Assembly: GCA_029876055.1 (NCBI GenBank)
Contig: CM056877.1
Location: forward strand, 4,960,001-5,024,000
DNA: 64,000 nt
Source of the DNA: Madurella fahalii
Lineage: Eukaryota; Ascomycota; Sordariomycetes; Sordariales
Direction of reading: 5' to 3'
A program made the position numbers and the translations under genes. This document shows positions 45,754-57,453 of this stretch, one piece after another. Position 1 is the stretch's first letter; each line of letters opens with the position of its first letter. Under the pieces are notes generated by a model, which had not been told where the DNA came from, did no database searches, and saw nothing but the letters and a program-made list of their open reading frames with translations.

Positions 45754-47385
45754 CTTGTTGGCTGGGAATCTTGGTGCAGAGCTGTAGTAAACAACTTGAT
45801 TACTGTAGATCCTGTGGCTTGCGAGGTCGAGGTGCAGTGCAGCTTGGTGTTCGGTATTTGTTTTCCCGTTTTGATCCGTTTGTTGATGAGCCCCGCAATG
45901 GCTTGCTCCAGTCCACAAGTGGGGCTGGCCAAGTGGGACACACAGCAGCTACGAAGTGGGGGGCATTGACTGTCAGGCTAGGCGCCCCTGAAAGCACTGT
46001 CCAAATCTGTTTACAAAGCCAGGAGATCACTTGCAGGCAGTTTGCAAGTTTCAAGCAAAGTTGTCGCAGCCATGGAGGTATCCTGCCTTTCCTTACGTAC
46101 CGTAGGCTGCTCACATTAGATCTATAAGATGGCCGAGTCATGAAGAAGCATAAACCCCACCGTTGTGGGCACAACGCCCTGTTTTCTAGAGACGTCACGC
46201 AAGGCTGAGTTGACCTATAATTGAGGGTGAGAACCTTGAGAAACCGCAGGATCAACTTGTAGTTATGATTATGGCTGAGGATGCTGCCGTTAGGGCTGAA
46301 CTGCAAAAGAGGTACTGGGCCGTCAGGAGTAACGGCAAGGACCGTCAAGCTGAACGTAACAGCGGCGAGGGCGACGACCTGTTCGTCAAGTCTCGTCTGG
46401 AATATTTAGGGCTCTGGCTCTCATTCTATGCCATCGGATATCCAATGGCACACCTTAGTCAACTTGAGAACGCTATACCACTTTCCACGTGTACCGACAC
46501 CCTGCCGGCTGCTCATGGGCCCCCAGAGAGAAAAGAGAGGGAGAAAAAAAAAACAAGGAAAGGAGTAGGCAGTGAAGCTGTGAGCCTAAAAAATGCTGCG
46601 CTTTCCCGGTCTACTCGACCTTCATATTGACCGGGGGTCTCGAGCCAACCGCGACATGGGCAGCTTGCTCCGTCAGTGGAACAGAAGCCTATCTCACGTG
46701 CAAAGTAAAGACCCATGACGGTCCTTTAAACTTTAGATAGATCCAGGTCAAGATTGATTTGCGTAGAGGGTGGTTGTGAAGAAGAGCGGAAGCGATACCC
46801 TGTCGAGGACACTTCGTTGAGCTCGGTGGCGGATGCTGCCACATCACATGAGTGTCCCACCACGCAGCAGGCTAGGTGCTGGGAAAGACAGGCCACGACT
46901 GATGCGGAGGCTGTTGACTGTTTGGACACCTCATTGTCCTCTTTCTGGAAAGGTCAGTATCCTGGCATCCACATTACTGCTTGAGGCCACAGCGAAGCAT
47001 GCTGAGCATACCAGTATCGGATTCCACACAATTGGATCAGTATTAGCTATTCTTGTATTCTAGGCAATTCCGTCAAGATTTTCGCCGAAGAAAATCAGAC
47101 TAGTACATCGGGTTGGCTGTCTATCTAGGAACGCTTCTGGCGCGCGTTTGGAGCACCCGTCACTCAATGCTACCGCGGGCACACTCATTGAGTGCTTCCC
47201 AATTTGCACCACTACGACGTGTATAGAATATATGGACTTTAGAAGTTGAATTACATGTTGTGATCCTATACCAGAGACAACGGGAAAGTCGCGGTGGCTG
47301 GACGGATCTAACTTATTTTTTTTTTTTTCCCTAACCTGCACTTGCATGAATATATCGTGCCTCCCTAAACCACATACACTATCAT
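45754..47385. other. intergenic region, no gene seen
   Basis: About 1.6 kb between SPC19 and the kinase pseudogene. ORFs at 45800-46348, 46265-46630 and 46754-47063 lack motifs. A T-rich homopolymer lies near 47312-47330. Confidence 0.5.
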
Positions 47386-48705
47386 CTATTGTCGGTCCTG
47401 AAGTGCGAAGTACGCCTGCATCAGAAAGTCGTCGTATGCGAGCTCTTCCACCGTCGGTCTCTCTTCGGGCAGCCAGCGCATCGCACGGCGTAGAAAGGTG
47501 AGAAGCAATTCCTTGTCCTCACCCCCCAACCGGGTCTCTCTGGCTTCGAATGACTGCTCGGGAATCGGTGTTGATGCAATCCAGTTACCTATGACAGTGA
47601 GACAATACACAGAGAAGCAAGGTTTTGGATGTAAAGGAATACCTTGAGCGTCCCAGTACTGGGCACATCGGCTATTTCGCTTCAAGAACTCTTGAGGGGG
47701 TTTCCCAAGCAAGGAAACCATCTCTGCCAAATGTTGCTCATTATCGAGAATGCCATGCTTTTTTTGCAAAGAAAAGGCGGCCTCCCTCAAAGAGATCCCA
47801 TATCTGCTTATGTCAGTCGCCTGGACATGCCACAGAGGATAAAGCAGAGGAGTTAAGCTCACCATGACTGCGATGGACCATATGTCCACCTTCGATGACT
47901 ATTCCATGCCCAATATAACCTCAGGAGCGCGGTAAACACCTGGCATAATGTCCCCTTGGAAAGTCTCTTGACCAAATCGGGCCGAGCCAAGGTCGCAAAG
48001 GACGGGGTTTCCATTGGTGCGTGGGACTGGGCGCGATAAATGTATCGTTCGGTCGGGCAGCATCTTTCTCGCCACTGGTTGGGTTGTCTCATCTTCCTCG
48101 ATTTTCGCAAAGGGAGTTTGGTCCGTGGAGCCGAGGAGTATATTGTTGGTGAGATGTCTGTGAATGCTGGCATCAGCCTCGCCATGTTACGCCCAAAGTT
48201 TTTATGATGCCGAGGGAGCCACCAACCTGTATGCACAACATTATTTTTGTAAAGGTAATCAACGGCAATGAGCAGAAGTTGCAAGCTGTGTTGGAGCATT
48301 CTCTCCTCGAATCTCTGGCTAGGTAATAGATTACGGAAGTCTGTGAAAGTCATACCAAGCGGCAGATACACCAGACAGGTATGGATTCCATGAGGGCCAT
48401 CCACGGAGAAAGAGTCAAGAACAGTTCGGACAGCTGCCTTCCCAGGATGTTGCTGAATGGATGATGACGACCGCAAGTGTGCTGAGACGGCGAGCTCGTT
48501 TTCTGCCTGCTGACTAGGCCTGGTTGGTTTAGACCGAGTGCAGGCCTTCAATGTTTTGTATCCTCCTTGTCTATTGCGGAGAAGTAAGCGACATACCCGT
48601 TTGAAACTGAAGTAGGGTCTTACTCAATATCCCGGACTAGCCAGGCGGTCGAACTTACCCCACTGCCGAGCTTGGAGACGACTCGATATCTTCCGTTGGG
48701 TCTTC
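47386..48705 (-). pseudogene. SRPK-like protein kinase pseudogene
   Basis: A decayed fungal SRPK-type kinase, 5' end near 48705. Recognisable pieces in order: glycine-loop remnant GRYRVVSKLGSG, an LKACTR (VAIK-type Lys), ENELAVSAHL, SFSVDGPHGIHTCLVY, a catalytic-loop remnant (HT/DIS), VLCDLGSARFG in place of DFG, YRAPEVILGME, SSKVDIWSIAVM, and the C-lobe GPP-type LLGKPPQEFL and RWLPEERPTVEELAYDDFLMQA. Three lesions: a frameshift near 48148 right after the catalytic Asp (one base missing), a TAG at 47899-47901 where the family has Trp, and an extra base in an A7 run at 47759-47765. Introns are still visible, so this was a duplicated gene, not a retrocopy. A pogo transposon relic abuts its 5' side. 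Confidence 0.82.
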
Positions 48706-48747
48706 CAGACACTATACAACCCTCGAGAAGCAACCTCGTATTCAATG

Positions 48748-49170
48748 CTTATTAAGACTCGTATTACCAACTATCAAAATAGCTCTCCGACTTCGATATT
48801 GACTGCGGTAGACCAGCTTACTAAGGGTACGATGGCTGTAATGCACTAGGTGGCCCTGCTTTAGTCAGAGGTCTCTTCGCTCCGTAAGGCCAACGAGGTA
48901 CTTAGTAAGCGCCGGAGAGCTAAAAAAACACGCGTACAGCTTGGAGGATCACTTTCAGTATAAGATGCAAAGGATTAACTAGACCAGAAGGCTGTGGTGG
49001 GGGAGGTGGCGTAAGAAAAGGAGCAGGATGGTGGTAGTGCAGGGGGGGGTCGTATAAAGGTTCGGTGCTGTGGTGTGTGCGGCAAGCCTGGCTATAATGC
49101 CCGCACTTGCCAGGAGGTTGTAGAAGCATCGGATTCAGCTGCTTCCGATGTAATAATAGTTGGTTCCTAA
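48748..49170 (+). mobile_element. decayed pogo/Fot-type transposase 3' end
   Basis: Reading from 48751 gives IKTRITNYQNSSPTSILTAV, then DQLTKGTMAVMH, SEVSSLRKANEVLSKRRRAK, GGSLSV, and a CCHC knuckle CGVCGKPGYNARTC, ending SDVIIVGS and TAA at 49168. This is the C-terminal region typical of fungal pogo-family (DDE superfamily) transposases, ending in a zinc knuckle. At least five in-frame stops interrupt it, most where the family has Gln (CAG/CAA to TAG/TAA), the C-to-T pattern of RIP. The DDE catalytic core is absent; the relic is 5'-truncated where the kinase pseudogene begins. It cannot be mobile. Confidence 0.75.
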
Positions 49171-49217
49171 TGTTGTTGTCTTGCAATTGAGGGTAGTTGT
49201 CGTAGGGGTAGCGGGAG

Positions 49218-49251
49218 ATGGCCCACTCGCTGATATGGCCCACTTACTGAT
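49218..49251 (+). repeat. 17-bp tandem repeat, probable transposon terminus
   Basis: ATGGCCCACTCGCTGAT is followed directly by ATGGCCCACTTACTGAT. The two copies differ at two adjacent positions (CG versus TA), both transitions. It lies about 50 bp beyond the transposase stop, where the 3' terminal repeat of a pogo element would be. Confidence 0.65.
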
Positions 49252-49869
49252 AAAACACGTTATTCCTGAGCGCCCTTTTCGCTCCCCCCAGTGCGACACG
49301 AGAAATGTGTGCTTAAGGATTGATTTCTATCTGCATCCCATCGATGTTTAATATCTCCCGTTTAAAGTATCCCCATATTAGTCGCCGGCCTGCGGTTTTC
49401 TGAGTTGTGAGCTGCGGGTTCCGTTTCCAAGAATAAGAGTTACTACAATAAACAAGGACTGACCTTTGATGCTGGGTAGTTCCATTGCGAACGGCATTGT
49501 CCAAGGCAAACCCCAGATGGGGTGACACACATGGACATGTCATTCTAAGCCCGATCGACATCTCGAATACGCCCTGCCACTGCAAACCTGTCGTGTCGGT
49601 CGATCCGAGGTAGCCGTGTCTTCCCGCGCCAGGACGGGAAGGCCGAGAGATCTGCAAGCGCGCGTCAGCAGTATGTGGGTCGCACTGTGGCAGTGGAATT
49701 GAAAGAAACGGGGGGTGTGAGATTATCCTCCAGCTCTGTACATAATTGATCCCGCACCACCGCTCACGGCTCTCATTGTCTCCTTTTCTCCAAACTGTCA
49801 ACTTCTTCCAACTTATTCAAGCCAATACCGGCCTCTATTTGACAGAGGCCGCCGCCACACACTGCAAGA
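49252..49869. promoter_or_regulatory. upstream region of the bZIP gene
   Basis: This holds unique sequence after the transposon relic. The last 130 bp are pyrimidine-rich, typical of a fungal promoter and leader. The minus-strand ORF at 49313-49801 has no motifs. Confidence 0.5.
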
Positions 49870-50593
49870 ATGGCCGCGACAGGTGCAACAGCAGCAACAT
49901 GCACTCGATTCGTCGTGTTCGCCTTCTATCAGCCACAGCTACGCAGCTTCGGATCCATTTCAGCATAGCGGTCACGACTTTGACTGGGTAAACGATCTTC
50001 TGTGGGACCAAGCGATCGGAGCGAATCTTGGTTTCCAAGAGCCTATCCCTCCAAGCTTCCCTACACCAGAACTTGAACTCGACTACGCGCCGCCCTCTGT
50101 CGACATTTCCGCATCTTACCTCGATTTCTACCAGGGCCTGCCAGCGACCACAAACCAGGCCACAACGTCAGCCGGCACCACCTTGACTCCCGCCCCAAGT
50201 GCCGCTGCCATCCAGTCTCCTTCCCAGTCTCCCACTCCGCCCAACCCTGACGACCCCATCCTCGTTCCCGGCTTGAGGCTCCCAGAGACCAAAAGCAATG
50301 CTAAGCCGGGGCGTCGACCAACAGCAACGCCGTCGCCATCATCGTCATCCGATGGCAGAGTCTCGAAGCGCTCAGCAGCTATCGACCCGGAGATCATCTC
50401 GCGCCGACAGCGCAACAACATTGCGGCGAAGCGCTATCGGCAAAAGAAGATTGATCGGATCCAAGAGCTCGAGGATGAGGTGGCGCAGGTCAAGGAAGAG
50501 CGGGATGAGCTGCGGATCAGACTGGCGCGGCAGGAGGCCGAGGTGGCTGCTCTGAGAGAGATGTTGAACATGAAGAATGGGGGAGGTTCTTAG
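49870..50593 (+). CDS. bZIP transcription factor (GCN4/CPC-1-like basic region)
   Basis: The long open frame 49884-50593 has no usable ATG. The model offered is exon 1 49870..49882 (MAAT plus one base), intron 49883..49946 (64 nt, GTGCAA..GCAG), exon 2 49947..50593, giving 219 aa in frame. The C-terminus is a bZIP: SRRQRNNIAAKRYRQKK is the basic region with the NxxAAxxxR core, followed by a leucine-zipper helix from IDRIQELEDEVAQV to the final REMLNMK. The N-terminal half is Pro/Ser/Thr-rich with an acidic-aromatic stretch (HDFDWVNDLLW) fitting an activation domain. The basic region resembles GCN4/CPC-1 (amino-acid control), but the protein is short and target genes are unknown. The start and first intron are inferred; the bZIP is certain. 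Confidence 0.82.
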
Positions 50594-51740
50594 CTCGAGT
50601 GCTGTATCTTAGTCGTGAATGGTGGACGAGGGGCGCGAGCTCAATACAGGATGGTTGTTGCCCGTAAGATAAAACTTGCACTACCTATTGATGACATCAC
50701 GATGTTGATAATGTGCGGTGTATGCATAATGATCTGTCGGTTGATTTAGTGCTCAACTTGGGCTTGATCGCGGAATCGCCGTGTAGATGAACCGAAATGA
50801 TATGCTGTGGTAGACGCTCGAGAGCTTGGGGGGAGGGGACTGGCACGGCACTGAACCCGCCCGTGGATCTCCTCCAGCGGGAATGGCAGGGTGGTGTGGG
50901 GAGTGGGTTAGGTTACATTCGATTACTTCCCCCCGCCCCGGCGTCTTTCTAGAAGATGATTCATTTTGACTCAACAGCTCAATTGGGTAGCCCGAGCCCG
51001 CCAAGACCTTCTCTTGAGCCGGTGGCATCCTGGACACGGCCCCTCGGGTCGGAAGTCAGAATCCACAATATTGGGATCTGGAGTGCGACGCGCAAGTTCA
51101 GGGCCATCAGGGAGCTCTGGGTACCGTGATCGACGGAAATTGTCTATTTCCGGAATGAAATCACGACAGTTGCTTCTGACATTGTGCAAGATTTGTGAAC
51201 TTATCTACTGAATGGGCTCGGAAGGAGGAAAGCACCAACGCGATTTTTAATACGAGGGAGAAAGTCCGAGAGCCCCCTAATTAGTAATGGATCATTGGAC
51301 TTGAAACATGCGCAAAAGCCTAACGCCGATGTGAATCGGAGACGGGATCACCTGCAGTGATTCATACCGTCCATTAATGACGCCAGATTATCCTCAAGGC
51401 GTGGCTGGACAGGTTGATTCATACCCGATCACAGCTTGCGCCCTGCGGGGATTACAAAGGGCGTGCCCGTTATTTCCAGCGTTGCCGTTTGACCCTTGCT
51501 TGTTGACCCTGCAAGCGAGACATTGGTAGCGACATGGGCTCCGACATAAAAGCGCCAAATGCAGCGTCGGCTGGGATTTGATGGTGCTCTTTTTTTCTTT
51601 TCAAAAGACATTCTTTTGCTAGGTGCTCTGGTGCAGGTGTGAACGATCGAATCGTTCTCTAATATCCTGCGAGCATACATTGATTGTCATTGTTTTGTTC
51701 TTCAGGTTCTCTTCTGTCGTTATCTTCTCCCTTGTTTACA
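50594..51740. promoter_or_regulatory. upstream region of the PDR transporter
   Basis: No gene recognised. ORFs at 50753-51037 and 50966-51211 lack motifs. This is the likely promoter region of the ABC transporter. Confidence 0.5.
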
Positions 51741-54700
51741 ATGTGGGGTCCATCATCAGAAGAGACCTTCCGCCGCCAGGCGGCGGAAGTCTTCCCAGAC
51801 TCGCTTCACCATCGGGATGAGACACAATCACCGGAAAGCCGAGAGCAAGGCGATCTAGGGGGCACGACCACAAACCCTCCTAGCCCCGAGGTTGACGGCA
51901 TATGGGGCGAGCGGGACATTGGCGGGCCTGTCAGCCAGCGAATGGCTATGCGAGACTTTGAGGACTTGCAGCGAGAACTCACCAGACTGACGACCACCCG
52001 TTCCCTAGCCACCTCGCAGAAATCGGGCAGAAGCCGGGGGAGCTTTTTCCGCCGGGTGACGTCCCGTACAAGCGGCCGATCGAGGGGAGCCACAGCCCCT
52101 GAACCCCAAGCCAACGACGGCGAGACCGTCGCAACAGGCTCTTCTGATGATGACGGCTCGGACGAAGATGACTTCCGTCTGGAGCAGTTCATGCGCGACG
52201 GCCATCTCGAGAAGCGGACAGAGTCCGGGGAGTCGACGAAAAAGCTGGGCGTCGTGTTCAGGAACCTGACTGTCAAAGGCGCCACCAGCGGTGCGACTTT
52301 GGTTCGCACACTTCCAGAAGCCATTCTGGGGACCTTTGGTCCCGATTTGTACGGCATTCTCTGCAGGTTCTTCCCTGCGCTGCGTTTGAGCCGCCAAGGC
52401 CAGTTGCGCACGCTCATCAACGATTTCACTGGCGTTGTACGACACGGCGAGATGATGCTCGTGCTGGGAAGGCCTGGTAGCGGGTGCAGCACCTTCCTCA
52501 AGGTCATTGCCAACAACCGAGACAGTTACGCCTCAGTAGAAGGCAGTGTATCGTACAGCGGCATATCTGCGGACGAAGCCCGCAAGCACTATCGCGGCGA
52601 GGTCGTCTACAACCCCGAAGACGACCAGCATATGCCGACACTGACGGTGGGACAAACGCTCAGGTTCTCGCTTCTCAATAAGACTAGGAAGAACTTGAGA
52701 GGAGATGTTGCGACAATTATCGACGCGCTGTTGCGCATGTTTGCAATCAAGCATACTGCGAACACTCTCGTTGGCAATGCCTATGTTCGTGGTGTCTCGG
52801 GCGGTGAACGGAAGCGTGTCAGCATCGCCGAAACGTTGGCAACAAAGAGTACCATCGTCTGTTGGGACAACTCTACCCGCGGCCTTGACGCTTCCACGGC
52901 GCTCGATTACGCCAAATCGCTGCGAATCATGACCGACGTCTCAGATCGAACAACCATCACGACGTTGTATCAGGCTGGAGAGGGAATCTATGACCTGATG
53001 GATAAGGTCATGGTCATCGACGAGGGCCGCATGCTCTACCAGGGGCCGGCTAAGGAGGCCAGAAAGTATTTTGAGGACCTCGGATTTTATGCGCCGCCGC
53101 GGCAGACAACGGCAGACTTTCTCACATCCATCTGCGATCCCAATTCCCGGAAATTCCGCGAAGGTTACGAAAAGAGCTGTCCCAAGACGGCCGAGGAACT
53201 CGAGAAGGCTTTCCGCAGCAGCGCCGCGTATAAGAAGGTCCTAGCCGATGTCGAGGACTTTGAAAAGCACCTTGAGAAAACCGGTCACGCTGATGCGCAG
53301 ACGTTCAAGGATTCGGTACAGCAGCAAAAGTCCCGGCGTGTGCTGTCGAACTCAAACTACACCGTCCCTTTCTGGAAGCAGGTCCTGATCTGCACCCGCC
53401 GCGAATTCTGGCTCATATGGGGCAACAAGACAGAGCTGTATACGAAGTACTTCACCATTATTAGCAACGGTCTCATTGTCGGCTCTCTTTTCTACGACAG
53501 TCCTGCCTCAACTGCCGGCGCTTTTTTGCGCGGCGGTGCCGGCTTTTTTGGCATAGTCTTCCTCGGCTGGCTCCAACTTGCCGAGCTTATGAAGGCCGTG
53601 TCAGGACGGGTTGTTGTCGCCCGTCACAAGGACTATGCTTTCTACAGACCCAGTGCCGTCAACCTGGCCCGGGCCCTCACGGACTTGCCCATCCTTGTCG
53701 CCCAAGTTATCATATTCGGTGTGCTAATGTATTTCATGACCGGGCTCGACCTTGATCCAGGAAAGTTTTTTATCTACCTTCTGTTCGTCTATACGACGAC
53801 TTTCTGCATCACAGCTTTGTATCGCATGTTTGCTGCTCTCTCGCCATCTATCAACGACGCTGTTCGGTTCTCCGGCCTGGCGCTCAACATCTTGGTCATG
53901 TACACTGGATATGTCATCTCTAAGCCTATTTTGCTGTCGCAAAAGATCTGGTTTGGTTGGATCGCACACGTTAATCCAGTAAGTCACCTGGTGTGGTCCC
54001 CGTTCTTGTGCGGATGGTTGCTAACGTTTTGCAGCTCAGTTACGCCTTTGAGGCTGTCGTGTCGAATGAATTCCACGGCAGGATGATGGAGTGCGCGCCA
54101 ACACAACTGGTGCCCCAGGGGCCTGGCATACTACCGACAAACCAGGGATGTGCAACTCCTGGAGCCCAGTCGGGAAGCGGGGGTGTCTTGGGAGACGACT
54201 ATATCGGCCAGCAGTTCAACTACAGCCGTGCCAATCTCTGGCGCAACTTTGGCGTTCTCATTGCATTTTCCGTACTGTATCTCATTGTCACCGTCGTGGC
54301 GACTGAGGCCTTCTCTTTCGGCAGTTCGGGAGGCGGTGCCCTCGTCTTCAAGCGATCCAAGCGGACCGCGAAGCAAATTAAGAGTGAGGGGCTAGCCGAT
54401 GAAGAGAAGGGAAACACGTCGGGAGACTCTTCAGCAACTTCAATGTCAAATGGTGACGGGGCCGCGCTCAAGGGTCTAACAAAAAGCGAAAGGATTTTTA
54501 CCTGGGAAGACGTCTCATACACAGTTCCCACCCCGGCGGGCCCGAAGCGCCTGCTGGATAAAGTCAGTGGTTACGCAAAACCCGGAGTCATGGTTGCGCT
54601 CATGGGGGCAAGCGGAGCCGGCAAGACAACGCTCCTCAATACCTTGTCACAACGCCAGACAATTGGCGTGGTTAGCGGCAGTATGCTTGTCGACGGCAAG

Positions 54701-56627
54701 CCGCTCAGCGGTGACTTCCAGCGCAGTACCGGTTTCGTTGAACAGATGGACCTCCATGACGAAACGGCAACGATACGGGAGGCCATCGAGTTCTCGGCCC
54801 TGCTCCGCCAGAACCGGGACATTCCACGTCAAGAAAAGCTCGATTACGTTGACAAGGTTCTCGATCTACTCGAGTTGACCGAGATTCAAGATGCCATTAT
54901 TAGCTCGCTGGGGGTAGAGCAAAAGAAGCGGCTCACCATCGGTGTCGAGTTAGCTGCGAGACCATCCCTGCTTCTCTTCCTCGACGAACCCACTAGCGGG
55001 CTAGACGCGCAGTCGGCGTTCTCCATCGTCAAATTCCTTCGCAAGCTTTGCGCGGCAGGACAGGCAATCATCTGTACCATCCATCAGCCGTCATCGGATC
55101 TCATCCAGGAATTCGATCAGATCCTAGCTCTAAACCCAGGTGGACGCGTCATCTACTCTGGCCCTGTTGGAGAGAACGGGAGTGCTGTGGTAAAGTACTT
55201 TGCCGACCGTGGCGTGCACTGCCCGCCCGGTAGGAATGTGGCCGAATTCCTCCTCGAGACCGCTATCAAAGGCGGGAGACGCCCTGATGGCAGGCGCATC
55301 AACTGGGCCGACGAGTGGCGTGAGTCGGCAGAGAACAAAGAGCTCCTTGCTGAGATACAGCGTCTCAAAGCAGAGCGCGGCAAGGCAGTCGAGCAGTCTC
55401 AAGCAACTTCTTCGTCAGAAGACCACGAGTTTGCCGCTCCGGTACCTCAGCAAATCATCCAGCTGACCAAGCGCATGTTCCTCCACCAATGGCGAGAGCC
55501 GTCATACCTATACGGCCGGCTGTTTACTGCTGTTCTCGTCGGCATCTTCAACGGCTTCACCTTTTGGAAACTGGGCGACACGGCAGCCGACATGCAGAAC
55601 CGCATGTTCAGTTGCTTCCTGATTATTATGATTCCTGCTACCGTGCTTAACCAGGTGTTGCCCAAGTTCTACTTAAATCGGGCGCTGTGGGAGGCCCGAG
55701 AGCACCCGTCGCGGATTTACGGATGGGTTGCCTTCTGCACCGCTGAGGTGATCTCGGAGATTCCGGGCTCGCTTATTGCCGCTGTCCTGTACTGGTTGCT
55801 CTGGTACCTGCCTACGGGTCTCCCGTATGATGCGCCCGCAGCGGGATACGTCTTCCTCATGACGCTGTTGTTCTTCCTTTTCCAGTCTAGCTGGGGCCAG
55901 TGGATCTGCGCGTGGGCACCGGATTTCACAGTCATCAGCAATGTGTTGCCGTTATTCCTCGTCGTCTTTTCGCTCTTCAACGGCGTCGTCGTGCCCTACG
56001 ATCAGATGAACGTGTTCTGGAAGTATTGGGTACGTTTATTCCCCGCAAATGTTGACAGTGATGCAGGCACACTGATATACACATCCTCAGGTCTATTGGC
56101 TCAATCCCAGCACGTATTGGGTCAGGGGCGTCCTTGCCGCGGCGCTCCCTGGCCAGACTGTGCGCTGTGCCGCCAACGAGGCCGCTTACTTCAACCCACT
56201 GTCTGGACAGACTTGTCTGCAATTTGCTGGTGACTTCGTACAACAGGCCCGCCGGGGGTACCTGATTAACCCGAACGACACAAGCAACTGCGGCTACTGC
56301 CCATACGAGAACGGGTCCGAGTACTTGGCGTCATTGAGTATCTCACCAGACCAAAAGTGGCGAAACTTTGGCATCTTTCTGGTTTTTTGCGTCACAAACT
56401 GGGCGTAAGTACCGACCTCTCCTAGGAGTATGCAAATACACCGGATAAGGCGTTATGCTGACCGAATCCCCTGCAGGCTGGTGTACTTTTTCATCTACAC
56501 GGTGCGGGTCAAGCACATGACGTTTGGCTTGGGGCTGCTTTTCGGGTTTGTTGACAAGGCGATGAATGCTGTCAAGGGGTTGTTCACGAGGCAGAAGCCA
56601 GAAGATAATAAGCAGGGTACAAATTGA
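51741..56627 (+). CDS. PDR-type ABC transporter (ABCG full-size)
   Basis: Exons 51741..53978, 54035..56029, 56091..56404 and 56477..56627 give 1565 aa, normal for the family, with NBD-TMD-NBD-TMD order. NBD1 has the PDR-type degenerate Walker A GRPGSGCST (from Gly243, Cys in place of Lys), signature VSGGERKR (352) and Walker B ending WDN (Asp376, Asn377 instead of Glu). NBD2 has canonical GASGAGKTT (Lys943) and LDEPTSGLD (Asp1063, Glu1064) but a degenerate LGVEQKKR signature (1038). This asymmetry is standard in Pdr5/Cdr1. The membrane protein exports drugs and lipids. A Ser/Arg-rich N-terminus of about 130 residues precedes the first NBD. The long frame extends upstream but only through TTG codons; ATG 51741 is the first Met. 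Confidence 0.95.
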
Positions 56628-56863
56628 TGTGATTGTCTATGGGTTGTGGGACTATTATTAGACACTACAAGCATAGAAGGAAGGGGTTCAAGCATAATAG
56701 ACAAGGAAGAGGCTCGTATTGTTTTGTCTCCCCCTGGACATTCACTCAACCTGCTCCGCCCCGAACTTCAAGTCTCCCCACTTCAACTTTCAGCTGCAAG
56801 AGTTCCACATCCTTCCAATCCCCATTAGCTGAGATCTAGCCACTAGTATACTCAACAAAGCAA

Positions 56864-56964
56864 GGGCGGATGGTCTAGTGGTATGATTTCTGTTTCGCAC
56901 CCAAGACTCATATCAGTCTCCTGCGACCTACAGAAGGTCCCGTGTTCGACTCACGGTTCGTCCA
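56864..56964 (+). tRNA. tRNA-Ala(CGC) with intron
   Basis: Acceptor GGGCGGA pairs with TTCGTCC and includes the G3-U70 wobble that identifies alanine tRNAs; A73 follows. Anticodon stem TCTGT/ACAGA holds loop TTCGCA-T, anticodon CGC at 56896-56898 with A37. The intron is 56900-56928 (29 nt) and contains TGCG, complementary to the anticodon loop, as expected for pre-tRNA folding. The T arm is CCGTG-TTCGACT-CACGG. Confidence 0.9.
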
Positions 56965-57453
56965 TGCACTCCATACTACACAGTGAAATTTTTGGAGTTT
57001 AGAGGCGGCAGCGCAGTGATAGCTGTGTGAGTTGTGGTACGGCACTCTTCTTCTTCCTTGCTTTCTCCGCTTTTAAACCTAGGTGGCCCATCGGCAGGGT
57101 TCAAGTCTTTCCATAGGATTGAGCAATGTAACAGGGAGTAGCTCTGCAACCACCGTTAATTTTGTTACACAAGTTACAACTGCAGTTCTAAGTAAACCCG
57201 GGCAACCACAGATGGTAACTCCCATAAGCATCCTCGGATTACCGATAGAGGCGGCTGGTTTACGGTGCGCAACGCAATAGGCTATATCGCACTTGCACCA
57301 TGACCGATCATTCCCTATTTAACCTGTCAGACGGGCCGCTTCCCCTCACGCGTCCGCTTCGGCACCTTCTTTCATCGCAACACCGCATACGCAGCATAGA
57401 TCCAGACAAACACAGACCAGGAACCTCTATTCCCACACCTTGAAAAGATCGCT
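56965..57453. promoter_or_regulatory. upstream region of the cupin gene
   Basis: This contains the tRNA-Ala trailer and the promoter of the cupin gene. No further gene was seen. Confidence 0.5.
56989..56993 (+). terminator. RNA polymerase III terminator of tRNA-Ala
   Basis: A T5 run 25 nt after the mature tRNA end. Confidence 0.65.

Noticed and set aside
45025..45969. 314-aa plus-strand ORF
   Set aside because: It lies antisense to SPC19 over most of its length, shows no family motif, and its reading reflects the codon bias of the SPC19 exons on the other strand.
51684..51740. Upstream extension of the ABC transporter frame
   Set aside because: It would start at a TTG; the first ATG (51741) gives a standard PDR N-terminus.
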